Assembly (NCBI GenBank): GCA_022822785.1
Contig: JAJEAL010000140.1
Coordinates: 1 to 64,000, forward strand
DNA: 64,000 nt
From: Candidatus Poribacteria bacterium
GTDB lineage: Bacteria > Poribacteria > WGA-4E > PCPOR2b
Reading direction: 5' to 3'
Part shown: positions 44,152 to 53,900 of the stretch, in pieces
Layout of the letters: each line of letters opens with the position of its first letter
Position numbering within the stretch: the stretch's first letter is position 1
The notes under the pieces: generated by a model
What the model saw: only the letters and a program-made list of their open reading frames with translations
What the model was told of the DNA's origin: nothing
Databases searched by the model: none
Program-made: the position numbers and the translations under genes

Positions 44152-45219
44152 TCACGGCAGCTGGGGTATGACTTCCTTTGCCATCAGTTCCATTGATCGA
44201 CGCATTTTTGCCTTGTCGTCCCAGTCGTGGCCGATCACCAACACGGTGCCGAAACCGCCGGTGAGATCGTAGAGGTCCTGAAGTTTCCGCGTGACCGTGT
44301 CGACACTACCAACGATAGCGATGTTGTCAATGATATATTCGGCGTCAACCGCTTCGTCCGGCATCTCCGGATCTGATTTCAGCAGATCTTGCATCCGGGC
44401 AAGCGTGAGCATACCGCGCAAATAGATTAGCGAGGCAGCGAATGCACCGTTCAACGCATGTTCCCGTGCCTCTGCATCTGATTCCGCAACGAATATGCTG
44501 CGGGAGATGCGCCATTCTGAACGGTCAGGTTCACGTCCGGCTTCAAGGGCACCTTGGGAGTAGAGTTCCCACTGCCGTTTCACCTTGTGAGGTGGCGCCA
44601 TGTTGATGCTAATTGGGAGGAACCCCCGCTGCCCGGCTGTGGTGGCAGCCATTGACTCCTCCCTGACAATACTCATCGCAATTGGCGGGTGCGGTTTCTG
44701 ATACGGTTGTAGCACCTGCCCCAATCCGAGTTCGGGAATTTTTTCGTCGAGCTTGAGGTTCCAGTAATCCCCCTTAAATTCAAAGGGACCCTCCTCCTGC
44801 CAAAGTTTGAGGACGATGTCCATAGCCTCCAAGGTCATCAGTCCTTGCGTCCGAGGGTCGGGGAGGTCGAACAGCGCCCAATCGGTCGGAACACCGCCCT
44901 GTCCAAACCCGACGTTGAATCTGCCCTTCGCTAGGTGGTCGAGATACGCGAGCCTGACGGCGACGTTGGCGGGGTGGTGTTGGGTGATGATAGTCACACC
45001 GGTGCCCAAGCGGATATTTTTGGTCTGCGGCAACATGTGGCCGATGAAGACATCGTTGGACGGAATCGGTTCCCACCCCGCGGTATGGTGCTGCCCAATC
45101 CACGCTTCACTGAATCCTAACTCGTCTGCCCAAATGACACATTCCACGTCCTCTTCAAACGTCTGCGTCCGATCCTTTTCCGGCGGATGCAGCGGCATCA
45201 TAAATGTCCCGATTTTCAT
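44152..45219 (-). CDS. LLM-class flavin-dependent monooxygenase (luciferase-like)
   Basis: 355 residues, bacterial-luciferase-type TIM barrel using reduced FMN. MKIGTFMMPLHPPEKDR opening, EDVECVIWADELGFSEAW, a WIGQHHT region and RFNVGFGQGG (about 92-101) are typical. The C-terminal VLVIGHDW segment closes the barrel. Stand-alone, with GAGGTGACC upstream of the ATG. Substrate unknown. Confidence 0.88.
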   Translation of the reverse strand: MKIGTFMMPLHPPEKDRTQTFEEDVECVIWADELGFSEAWIGQHHTAGWEPIPSNDVFIGHMLPQTKNIRLGTGVTIITQHHPANVAVRLAYLDHLAKGRFNVGFGQGGVPTDWALFDLPDPRTQGLMTLEAMDIVLKLWQEEGPFEFKGDYWNLKLDEKIPELGLGQVLQPYQKPHPPIAMSIVREESMAATTAGQRGFLPISINMAPPHKVKRQWELYSQGALEAGREPDRSEWRISRSIFVAESDAEAREHALNGAFAASLIYLRGMLTLARMQDLLKSDPEMPDEAVDAEYIIDNIAIVGSVDTVTRKLQDLYDLTGGFGTVLVIGHDWDDKAKMRRSMELMAKEVIPQLP

Positions 45220-45371
45220 AGGTCACCTCGTATTGCTCAAGTCTTTTTTGGAATATCAAGAGTGCCGACCGGCTGAAGTTTATCTCGGCTAAAGTCGCGT
45301 CGGTGGCTCTCAAATATCTTACTTATTTTTTCAATATTTTGGCATGGACAAGGGGGCCACTTTATTTTTAC

Positions 45372-45401
45372 TTGCTATGCCATCCTACTTATTGGTATAA
45401 T
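45372..45401 (+). promoter_or_regulatory. Sigma-70-type promoter of the 80-residue ORF
   Basis: TTGCTA at 45372 and the exact TATAAT at 45396, spacing 18, 27 bases before the ATG at 45429, which has AAAGGAGG upstream. Confidence 0.5.
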
Positions 45402-45428
45402 CAAGTAGCAAGTTAAAAGGAGGCTATC

Positions 45429-45671
45429 ATGGACACCATAACAGTAACCATCATATCAGTAGTAATTGGGACAATAGTATCCGTAGTTTCGATGTTTATC
45501 CTGATGCTAAAGTTTATTAAAGAACCACTTGACAAAAGAATTGATAATTCGTGCCATGAGCTGCGCCGTGATATTGATACACTCCGCAATGAGCTACGCC
45601 AAGACCTTCAAGAGGTACGTAAAGATATCCGTCTACTCTTTGATAAAATTATCCCTCCATATCACGAATGA
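45429..45671 (+). CDS. Small membrane protein with coiled coil, unknown
   Basis: 80 residues. One membrane helix (about 5-29, TVTIISVVIGTIVSVVSMFI), then a strongly charged heptad-like coiled coil (about 36-70, LRRDIDTLRNELRQDLQEVR). Family not recognised. Own promoter and a strong SD (AAAGGAGGCTATC) support it being a real gene. Possible membrane scaffold or regulator of an unlinked system. Confidence 0.65.
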   Translation: MDTITVTIISVVIGTIVSVVSMFILMLKFIKEPLDKRIDNSCHELRRDIDTLRNELRQDLQEVRKDIRLLFDKIIPPYHE

Positions 45672-45720
45672 AAGCCAACATCTACTAAGTGCGATTCCTT
45701 TAATGAACCAATACAGACGG

Positions 45721-46605
45721 TTAGGTGCGAATCTCTACGTCTGCTCGCTCTTCCTGAAGTCGTGCCACTGAGACCGATGCAAGCTGTCCCCAACCTCGGT
45801 TTCGTGCTTCGATGAAACGCTGCTCGATGATGTTGGCGAGTTCCATCGGCAGGCGCAACTGACGCCCCATCTCTGTCGCCAAACCGACATCCTTCGCACC
45901 AAGATCCAATTTGAATCCCGGCTCAAAATTGCCTTGAAACAGACTTCCCGGAAATTCTTGCATACATTCGGTATTACCGGAGCTATGAGAGATCGCCTCA
46001 AACATGGTCTCTGTTTGGGCACCAGCTTTAAGTCCCAGCGTTAGTGCTTCTGACACCAGAACGTAGTTACCGAGATTGATGAGATTATTGACAATTTTGC
46101 AGACCGCTCCCATGCCCTGTTCACCGCAGTACATGACTTTTTCCCCGATGAGGTCGAGGACAGGTTTGTAAGACGTATAGACCGACTGATCACCGCCGAC
46201 CATAATACACAGTGTCGCCTGTTCGGCACCGGTGACACCGCCGCTGACCGGGGCATCGAAGACATGGACACCTTTGGGTTTTGCAGCGGCGGCTATCCGA
46301 TGGATGGTATCCGGATCGGTAGTGCTTAAGTCGAAATACGCCATGTTGGGCCGGGCGCCGCTGAGGATACCCGAATCTCCGAGGGCGACCGCCTCCACAT
46401 CTTGAGGACGCGGCAGCGCGGTAAAGACCACTTGACTTGCCGCTGCCACGGCACTTGGACTATCCGCCCACGATGCACCTTGAGACAGCAATTCTTCGGC
46501 TGCCTCCTTCTGTGTATCAAACACCGTCAGGTTGTGCCCCCCTTTGGCGAGGTTGTGTGCCATGAAGCGTCCCATCCGTCCGATACCGATGAACCCGATA
46601 TTCAT
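45721..46605 (-). CDS. 3-hydroxyisobutyrate dehydrogenase-family oxidoreductase
   Basis: 294 residues from ATG 46605 (GGAGGTATAGGC upstream), replacing a longer frame that would overlap the PhyH gene. Rossmann motif GFIGIGRMGRF (about 4-14), substrate-side VFDAPVSGGVTGAEQAT (about 113-129) and the catalytic-lysine region KIVNNLINLGNYVL (about 167-180) mark the beta-hydroxyacid dehydrogenase family. The start lies three bases after the PhyH stop: one operon with it. Confidence 0.9.
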   Translation of the reverse strand: MNIGFIGIGRMGRFMAHNLAKGGHNLTVFDTQKEAAEELLSQGASWADSPSAVAAASQVVFTALPRPQDVEAVALGDSGILSGARPNMAYFDLSTTDPDTIHRIAAAAKPKGVHVFDAPVSGGVTGAEQATLCIMVGGDQSVYTSYKPVLDLIGEKVMYCGEQGMGAVCKIVNNLINLGNYVLVSEALTLGLKAGAQTETMFEAISHSSGNTECMQEFPGSLFQGNFEPGFKLDLGAKDVGLATEMGRQLRLPMELANIIEQRFIEARNRGWGQLASVSVARLQEERADVEIRT

Positions 46606-46607
46606 GC

Positions 46608-47507
46608 CTATACCTCCGAATATCGGCGCAGTCCGCTCGGCAATCCCTCTTGATCGCACGCCGGTGGCTTGACAGGCGCTTCGCAGGGCCAACACTGGCC
46701 GCCGGTGTGCTGATAATCTTCGCCGGATAACCAACAAAACATTTCAGCCGCGGCGATACCACACTTAAACTGCTCAAAATGGGGTTCGCCACTGAAGGTG
46801 GGCCACGAGAAATCGAAATCGGGATCAATTTTCCAGTCACGGCGCGGTTCGGTGGTGCGCCAGTAGTTGTATTTGAACAGGTTGCGGAAGCCGTTGGCAG
46901 TACTTCTCCCCTTGCGGTGCCATATCGAATAGACCGTGATGAAGATAGAACCTGCCGGCGCGGTGGTTGGCACGGCGAGTTTCACACTCCGTAGGTGCGC
47001 CATGTAGTTGGCTTTGGTACGCATGAAGTGGGAACCAGGGATGACCTCGGTGGGACCGGCTTCTTTCGGCGTGTCCTGTGGGTAGTAGAACACTTGCAGG
47101 TAATCCAAGCGTGGGGTGTAAATGGAGCCACCATCGCGATGCCACCCCTGGGACGGTGCAGGGCATTCGGCGCGATGGTTACATAGCGTCTGAGGCAGCT
47201 TAAAGTCTCTTCCGAGCAGCGATCTGACAGCCCCTGCGGCTTGCGGATTTTTGAACACGCCGTCAACAAACCAGTCTTCGGTCAACAGCTCAAGGGGTTG
47301 GTGCTCTGGATGTTCGTCCACAAAGTCCATCATGCGTTGATTGACTTCGTCTTCGACCACGCCTTCGAGCAGCAGATATCCCTGGCGGCAAAATTCAAAT
47401 ACCTCTTGGTCGTTCAGTGTCGGTTCACAATCGTAGGTTTGTCCTATCGTGAGTTCACTAGGTGGAATCCCAATTCGTTCAACCGGGGAGGATGTCGTTG
47501 GATTCAT
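46608..47507 (-). CDS. Phytanoyl-CoA dioxygenase (PhyH)-family oxygenase
   Basis: 299 residues from ATG 47507 (AAAGGAG). Fe(II)/2-oxoglutarate dioxygenase: HRDGGSIYTPRL carries the HxD iron ligands, SIWHRKGRSTANGFRNLF holds the distal histidine and the arginine for 2-oxoglutarate. Substrate unknown; PhyH proteins are strongly expanded in sponge-associated Poribacteria-like genomes. Followed by a beta-hydroxyacid dehydrogenase and preceded by a 124-residue protein, all on one strand. Confidence 0.87.
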   Translation of the reverse strand: MNPTTSSPVERIGIPPSELTIGQTYDCEPTLNDQEVFEFCRQGYLLLEGVVEDEVNQRMMDFVDEHPEHQPLELLTEDWFVDGVFKNPQAAGAVRSLLGRDFKLPQTLCNHRAECPAPSQGWHRDGGSIYTPRLDYLQVFYYPQDTPKEAGPTEVIPGSHFMRTKANYMAHLRSVKLAVPTTAPAGSIFITVYSIWHRKGRSTANGFRNLFKYNYWRTTEPRRDWKIDPDFDFSWPTFSGEPHFEQFKCGIAAAEMFCWLSGEDYQHTGGQCWPCEAPVKPPACDQEGLPSGLRRYSEV

Positions 47508-47540
47508 CAGAAAACTCCTTTGCAATTCACAGTCACGGTT

Positions 47541-47915
47541 TCAGGTCAATTTTTCGAGAATAAATTCGCAGCCAAGTCCAAAGGTTTTGTCTTCTTGGAG
47601 CAGCAGTGCCATCTCCGGGAACTTGATTACCCGCCAGCCATCGTCCATCGCTTCAAGCACGGAGTTGTAGGGCCACTCGTCCGCATCGTCGGGTCCTTCG
47701 AGGATTTGACCGTTCTCCACCAACGCCATACCGAGGATTGGTGAATCAACGCCGGTGCTGCTTGTGTTCAGGTACAGCAATCGTTGCTGTTTTGGCAGGT
47801 CGCCCTCCGAAGTCGCGTCATTCAGACCGTCTAACGCTTGCTGGAGATCCGCCTCCACTAGCGTACCGGCGCGCAGCTTGTCCAACCACTGTTGGATCTG
47901 TTGTTTGTCAACCAT
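47541..47915 (-). CDS. Unknown 124-residue protein
   Basis: Not recognised. MVDKQQIQQWLDKLRAGTLV suggests a small helical N-terminal module. The C-terminal 60 residues (GWRVIKFPEMALLLQEDKTF, ending CEFILEKL) look like a compact alpha/beta fold with many acidic residues. It lies 33 bases upstream of the PhyH gene on the same strand and may be the first gene of that operon. Confidence 0.6.
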   Translation of the reverse strand: MVDKQQIQQWLDKLRAGTLVEADLQQALDGLNDATSEGDLPKQQRLLYLNTSSTGVDSPILGMALVENGQILEGPDDADEWPYNSVLEAMDDGWRVIKFPEMALLLQEDKTFGLGCEFILEKLT

Positions 47916-48004
47916 TGTGAACCTTCTCCAGTTGGTTCATTAAATTAGGACTTACGCCCCTGCTGCTCAATCAACGCGTTTTGGATGGAAGGCAGAGGAG
48001 CTGA

Positions 48005-48040
48005 AAGACTGGAAGGATGGGGAACCACGCTTCCAGTCTT
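48005..48040. terminator. Hairpin, terminator-like
   Basis: AAGACTGGAAG (48005-48015) pairs perfectly with CTTCCAGTCTT (48030-48040), 14-base loop. It lies between the SDR stop (48075, minus) and the next gene, so it could end SDR transcription. No T-run follows on that strand, so the termination role is not certain. Confidence 0.45.
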
Positions 48041-48074
48041 CCAATCTTACGGTTTTACTCGAAATAGCTTCAAT

Positions 48075-48824
48075 TTACGCACGCCCAACATAGGGCATCT
48101 TTGTCGCCATGACGGTTATGAACAGCACGTTTGCCTCTAATGGCAGACTCGCCATGAACACGACGGCGCCTGCAATATCATCTGTGTCCATTCTCGGCTC
48201 AACCATGAGCGAGCCATCCGGCTGAAGACTGCCGGTATCGCTCCGCTGCTCGGCGTCAATCGACGCATTGCCGATGTCAATCTGTCCACATGCGATATCG
48301 TATTTTCGTCCGTCAAGGGAGGTAGATTTCGTTAGACCGGTCAGTGCGTGTTTGGTGGAGGCGTATGGGGCGGAGTTGACGCGCGGCACATGTGCCGATA
48401 CGGAACCGTTATTGATAATACGTCCGCCTCTGGGGTCTTGGTCCTTCATAATCTTGAACGCTTCCTGCGTGCACAGGAATGAGCCGGTCAGGTTGGTGTC
48501 CACGACCGTTTTCCACTGCTCGTAGGTCAGGTCTTCTAAGTTGACACCCGGCGCACCGACTCCCGCGTTGTTAAACAGTAGGTCAAGTCTGCCGAAGGTC
48601 TCTTTTGTCTTGGCGAACAAGGCTTTAATGGAGTCGTGATCTGTCACATCTGTGGGCACAATTAAAGTCCGTGAACTTGCGTCTCCCGCTTGATTGACTG
48701 TATCCTCTAACGCTTCCGGTCGTCGTCCAGCTAGCGTAACGGAATACCCTTCGTTTAGTAGTGCGAGCACCGTTCGCTGACCGATGTTAGAACCTGCTCC
48801 TGTGACAATAGCAACTTTACTCAT
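48075..48824 (-). CDS. SDR-family oxidoreductase, paralogue of the gene at 17038
   Basis: 249 residues. [11 protein letters not shown] (NAD binding), NNAGVGAPG, catalytic [20 protein letters not shown] (Tyr and Lys), ending [10 protein letters not shown]. The residue order and wording match the 17038 gene for most of the length. The N-terminal and C-terminal thirds differ in many single residues, which suggests an older duplication or transfer. The neighbouring genes differ, so the copy moved alone. Confidence 0.9.
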   Translation of the reverse strand: MSKVAIVTGAGSNIGQRTVLALLNEGYSVTLAGRRPEALEDTVNQAGDASSRTLIVPTDVTDHDSIKALFAKTKETFGRLDLLFNNAGVGAPGVNLEDLTYEQWKTVVDTNLTGSFLCTQEAFKIMKDQDPRGGRIINNGSVSAHVPRVNSAPYASTKHALTGLTKSTSLDGRKYDIACGQIDIGNASIDAEQRSDTGSLQPDGSLMVEPRMDTDDIAGAVVFMASLPLEANVLFITVMATKMPYVGRA

Positions 48825-49112
48825 CTGTTATATCTCCTATTTCTATCCTGTAGATTGGATGCCGATTCGAGACGATGAAACGTGAAAGTCCTTGCCTACT
48901 ACATTTCACGCATCACATGTTATGTTTTTATCTTAGCATTGAGGGAAAAGAGGGTCAAGCCAAAACTATGGAGGGAAGCCTGTCTGAATCAGGATTTACT
49001 GGATTCGAGGATTTTCAGGATAAAAGTGTGAAGAAAGGTTTAGGGGCAGTCCCATTCGGGACAGTGAATGTCAACATCCCTCTTAGAACCCTCATGCCTG
49101 TGTCCCCCACCC

Positions 49113-49142
49113 AAACCGTGTGACTTTCACTGCACACGGTTT
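49113..49142. repeat. Perfect 10-pair hairpin, group II intron-like loop
   Basis: AAACCGTGTG (49113-49122) and CACACGGTTT (49133-49142) pair perfectly around ACTTTCACTG. Read on the minus strand the loop is CAGTGAAAGT, resembling the CGGTGAAAGTCG loop that precedes domain V in group II introns. Nothing else of an intron or reverse transcriptase is seen, so it may be a chance likeness or a very small remnant. Confidence 0.35.
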
Positions 49143-49278
49143 TCATGGGTATAAATTGATGATGTCGTTTTCGGTTGGTTGTTATCGTTGATTTGTTGAG
49201 CTTTTCGCCCCTCTAGAGCGAAAGAAATGATTGAACTCTTACATCCCCCTATACCTACTTTGACAGCGGCATGTATTC

Positions 49279-49433
49279 CGCTCCAGCGGAGCGCAATGGG
49301 GATCAAGCATCAGCTACAGGGTCCGAATCAAAAACTTCGGATTCGGTGATATGTTCAGCTGTTCGCTCCAGCGGAGCGCAATGTCTATAGAATGGCGATA
49401 GGCCCAAAACCCGCGCTCCAGCGGAGCGCAATG
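49279..49433. repeat. Three copies of a 20-base hairpin repeat
   Basis: CGCTCCAGCGGAGCGCAATG occurs at 49279-49298, 49364-49383 and 49414-49433, identical each time, spaced 85 and 50 bases. Each is a 6-pair stem (CGCTCC/GGAGCG) with AGC loop plus a CAATG tail. The 819-base gap from 48825 to 49643 holds these, the hairpin at 49113 and a HicB remnant, with no intact gene. The spacers differ in size and sequence. Confidence 0.75.
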
Positions 49434-49538
49434 TGGATAGCCGGAGCAAATCACCACAACCCAAAGCGATAGGTAGCAACTTGCGTTAGGATAATAGATC
49501 GCAAGGAAATGGGGAGAGGGAAATTTGGGGCGAGGGAC

Positions 49539-49607
49539 ACCGGGTAGCTCTTCAACAAACCCGATGTATCCTTCTGAAACTTTTTTGAAAGCCCCGATGA
49601 ATTTCAT
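49539..49607 (-). pseudogene. HicB-type antitoxin N-terminal remnant
   Basis: The first 23 codons read MKFIGAFKKVSEGYIGFVEE then LPG, the typical HicB opening (strand, GYIGFVEELPG). The usual QGETLEE motif that should follow is absent, and the frame runs on into repeat sequence (TAACGCAAGTTGCT, a motif also at 13508 and 28463). Looks like a HicB gene cut off by repeat insertion or recombination. Confidence 0.55.
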
Positions 49608-49643
49608 CTATTTTTCGTAAACGAGAAACTATTAGAGTTTGCG

Positions 49644-50936
49644 CTAAAGTTGCTGGTTGAGTTTCCACTGGAGTTGCCCACAATTAGCCACAATGGAATT
49701 AATATCTTCTAGACTGAAACCTATTGACCAGAGAAGAAGAAGTTGAAAAATTAACTCCGTTTTAAGATAAAGAGTCCATAAATCTCTATCTTCAGCGGTT
49801 TGGGAGATCGAATCTAGATTAGAGTGCGTCAGATCATTTCGCGTATTCATAATCTTACATATCAAATTCCTTCGATTTTCCTCGTTCCCAATAATTTCCT
49901 TAAATGGTTCAATGATACATTTAATTCTCTGGTCCAAAGGTACAAATCCTTCATCAAATTTCCTTTTATGATACGCTTCTAAGCCCCGTGCTAAGGTCAA
50001 GAATTTTTCATTTAAGTATGTTTGTCCTCTCGTTGTCACTGAAAAGTATAAATCGAAGGCAGGGTCAGTCTTTTTGTAAGCCTTTATCCAATTCTTGATT
50101 TTCTTTTCAACATCGCTTTGTATTTTCCCAAATCCAAATAACATATTATGCTGTTGAATCTTTGGCTCATCTGCAGAGTAGGGGCGGCTTGAAAAATAAA
50201 TATTTATTGGAATAGTCCTTGTTTGCCCCTGCCCAATATCTTGGCAAAGATCATGAGAAGTTGCCGACATACTATCCAAGGAAACTGTTTGATCCGTGGC
50301 AAAGCACAGAAAAGTTATGATTTTGTGGGCAACAAAGGTGAAATCGCTTAATTCGCGTGGATCCTCTGAAACCAACTTGAAATGAGTCTTTTGGCTTATC
50401 CTTGCCTCTCTGATAATCGGAGCTCCTGGAGGTGTCCAATGAAACGTAATTAACAACCGCATACCGTTGTCAAGATTGATTGAAATATCCTCTGGACGCT
50501 GATACGATATGGTTGCGGTGCTTTCTTCAAAATGGGGTTCAAAGCTAATACCACTTATTCCAACCCACTCATCAATTCCATCTATGGAAAAGGTTAAGGT
50601 ATTAAAAAGGGGAAGGGTACTTTCATCATACTGTACGCCAGTAAAAGCTATACCTACATGGATTAATGATTTTGATATACCACCGAAATTCATTGTCCCT
50701 GTTTTGTAATAGCAATCATCAAGAGTGACTAATCTATTATCTTCAATATGCCCAACTATTCGTCCTATTGGCCTCAATTCATCATTTAAGAATATTTCTC
50801 CATCATCGAACAGTCCAAGGGCTTCTAGCTCAATATTACCTCCATCTGATATTGAGAGTATCCCGGGGAGTGCTCTGTTGCGTGCGGAAGGGAGCCAAAA
50901 ATAACCTAATCCTTTAAATTCTTCTTTAATTCTCAT
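49644..50936 (-). CDS. ApeA-like HEPN anti-phage protein
   Basis: 430 residues. The first 280 residues match the layout of the ApeA N-terminal beta-rich domain: FKGLGYFWLPSARNRALPGIL, a GLFDDGEIF turn, VTLDDCYYK, LHVGIAFTG-type strands. The C-terminal HEPN domain (about 300-420) has the RNase motif RNDLTH with R366 and H371 (Rx4H). ApeA proteins cause abortive infection by RNA cleavage in tested systems. It is AT-rich compared with neighbours and sits just downstream of a restriction-modification gene. Confidence 0.78.
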   Translation of the reverse strand: MRIKEEFKGLGYFWLPSARNRALPGILSISDGGNIELEALGLFDDGEIFLNDELRPIGRIVGHIEDNRLVTLDDCYYKTGTMNFGGISKSLIHVGIAFTGVQYDESTLPLFNTLTFSIDGIDEWVGISGISFEPHFEESTATISYQRPEDISINLDNGMRLLITFHWTPPGAPIIREARISQKTHFKLVSEDPRELSDFTFVAHKIITFLCFATDQTVSLDSMSATSHDLCQDIGQGQTRTIPINIYFSSRPYSADEPKIQQHNMLFGFGKIQSDVEKKIKNWIKAYKKTDPAFDLYFSVTTRGQTYLNEKFLTLARGLEAYHKRKFDEGFVPLDQRIKCIIEPFKEIIGNEENRRNLICKIMNTRNDLTHSNLDSISQTAEDRDLWTLYLKTELIFQLLLLWSIGFSLEDINSIVANCGQLQWKLNQQL

Positions 50937-50999
50937 TGAGGTAACCTCCTAATGTGGTGGATAAATACTTCAATTAAGACATTTCCTTATGCGCTATGT

Positions 51000-53900
51000 T
51001 TAGTCAGCAAGCAACCCCAAATCAGGCAGCCTCTCAACAATCTCCACCGTCTCCAAACTGACCGTGATCACCTTCCCGATTAGCTTGACGATGTACTGCG
51101 GATCATCCTCGCGGTTCGGGTCGTTGATGATGCCGCTGCGTTTGTCTGTCTTGACGCGATATTGGTCAATTACCCACTCCAACGCAGACCGATTCCCAAG
51201 TTTATAATCAAACACCTTCGCGGGTATCCCGTCGAGGGTCAGGAAATCGTTGTAGGCCAACTGCGTTTTGTCTTTGGACAGTCTCATTTTCTCCACACGC
51301 CAATCGAGGGGTTTTCCCGGCGTTTCGACCTTCTTAATCGGATATTCGTCCGCGGCTTCATAGCCGATGTGGATTTCTCCCAACCGTTCACCCGCTTTGG
51401 CAAAAGTCCAAAAGTCCGGTGTGTATGGCAGGCGCGGCAAGTCCCGCTTGAGATTCGCCTGATACCGCTCTCGATAATCGGGGTGATGCAGGAGGGCATA
51501 GGTATAGTGGAAGATGTCCCACTTGCCGATTGTCTCGTCTCGGTAATGGACCCGGAATTGTTTTAACGCCCAATCCGTGATGTTCTCCCGGCGGTTTCTC
51601 CCAGCCTCGTCGTAGGTGTAGAACGGAAAACACTGAGTACCGCAGCCTGGCCCCACAACATGAAGATCGGCTAGGTGGTGGCTCATAAGAATCATGAAAG
51701 GCTTCTCTGATCCTTTATCAGTTAAACAGATCACGCGATTTTCCGCTTCTGTTTCGGAAGTGGGAAAGATGGACGGAAATAGGAGCACCCTATCGTTTAC
51801 CATTCGATCAAAGTAGAGGTTCGATTTCGTAAATGGGCGATAAAGGAATTGTCGGATTTTTGATTTTACAAATTCTGTAATCTGCCCACTCTCTAGCTTC
51901 TGTTTTAAGCCTGAACTCCATTTAATCTTCACGTCATCATAAACCACAAAATCATCAACGTTTGTGTCTCGATTCGCACGGCGCTTCCATCTATCAACTT
52001 CTGTATTGTAGGTATCAATCATTCCCCTCATGTTTTCAGCCAAAGTGTTTTGATTGAAATTACGCGCCCATGCATCACGGTTTGTGCTAACACCGAGACT
52101 GTGAGTCTGAAAAACCACATCCACCGCCTCACCCTTTGCTCCCTTTGCTCTCTTAGTTCCCATTGGAATAAAAGTCTCAAATTCAGCATGAAGACCTTCC
52201 GTCAACCATGTGTAACGGGCATCCGGATCAATAGTTTGCCAATCTATATTGCCGATGTGGCCGTGTTCGTTCAAAAAATCAAATTTCCGTTTTTTATTCC
52301 ACAAGTCATCGGTGCGATAGTAAAAGATACGGGCAGGGTCCGAGCCACTCTCGTCCGTAGTCGTGCCATTTGCTCCCCGTTTCTTTTTCACAAATAGATT
52401 GATGCTCACGCCGACCCGTATCCCAAACACATTGGCATCCGAAACCTTTAATCCCTTCCGAGCATTCCCGCCCAGGTCCAGAATGTAAATCGCGTCGAAA
52501 TCGTCTGCGAGGTGTTTCCGCATCCCATCAAACGCCACATCACCAAGAAAACTATTGTTCGTGATGAAGGTGACAACTCCCTCCTCTCCAATCCGGTCCG
52601 CTGCCCACCGAATCGCCTTTATGTATGGGTCGTAGAGTTTATTTTTAAGCGTCGCTGTGGAGTCTTTCACGTATGTCTCCGCTACCCGCGCATCCATCGT
52701 TGGATATTTCCGATTTTTGTTGTTATCATTTTCGTTGATCTGACCGGCATTGTAAGGGGGATTGCCGATAACGACAAACATCGGGACTTTTTTCTGGTCC
52801 TCAACGCGGCGGGTATTTGCCTCCGTAAATAGCGGCAGCTGTCGATCTTCCACCAACTCAAAGGTATCGACGAGGCAGATCCCTTCAAAGGGCTGATACT
52901 CACCCGTCGCCTCGAAAAGTTCATGTTCGATGTTCATTGACGCGATGTAGTACGGCAGCAGCATCACCTCGTTGCAGTGGAGTTCGGACTGATACTTGTC
53001 GGCTAGCGCAGTCTTCTGAATCTCACGCATTATCCGCACGATAAAATTGCCGGTCCCCACAAACGGATCGATGATATGAACCCCGGAATCGGAGAGCGAT
53101 CGATTGAATTCGGCACCTAGAATCTCCTCAACACTTCTCACCATGAAATCGACAATCGGCTGCGGCGTGTAGACGATACCGTGTGTGTCCGCAACCTCCA
53201 CCGAAAAACCTTGAAAAAACTGCTCGTAAACGGTGTTGAGAAACCCTTGCTTTTGAGAGAAGTCGCTGATCGTTCTCGCTGTCTCCTCAATGGCAATGTA
53301 GAAACGGTCGAGGCTGCGGAGAAAACCGTCACGGCTAAACGAGTGGGAGGTAAGCGCGTCTATCACCTTCTCAATCTCACTGGCGATAACATTGCGGCGG
53401 GTGAAGTCGGGGTTATCGAAAACGGTGCGGAAAATCCGTTCGGTCAAGAGGTGTTGAATCAGCATCTCCTCGACAGCGGCTTCGGAGAGGTCGGGGTTAA
53501 TCGATTGGCAGCACTTCTCATGAAAAGCCCTAAAGGCAGCCGCAAACCGATGGTTTGTCTCCCGTTCCTTTTCAATGAGCACTGCCAAGCCTCTCCCCAG
53601 CGCAGGTACTCTGTCCTTGAACTGTGCGACAGCTGTCTCCCATTCGACGTATGCTTGTGGACGGTGGGAAAAGAAGGCTTGAAGTGTCTCGATTAGTTGC
53701 GTAGCGTCGGTTAGATCCGCGTCAAGGACGCGTTGGTCATTCTGCCAAAGGATGGCGCGTTTTGGGGTTTGAAAGAGGATGTTGTCGCGGGGATAGCCCG
53801 CGTCAAACTTGTGTTGGATTTCGACTTGTAGATTGTCGTGGATGTCCTTCGCCTCCCAATAGCCGTGGGACAGTTGGAAACTGTCAATTAACGCGCCATC

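Noticed and set aside
48875-49123. 82-codon plus-strand frame
   Set aside because: Composition looks non-coding, it includes degenerate GGATTT-type repeats and the hairpin at 49113, and no ribosome site or family match is seen.
49279-49433. Possible CRISPR array (three identical 20-base repeats)
   Set aside because: Only three copies, unit spacing 85 and 50 bases, the repeat is shorter than a typical CRISPR repeat, no cas genes nearby, and related hairpins occur singly in other gaps.
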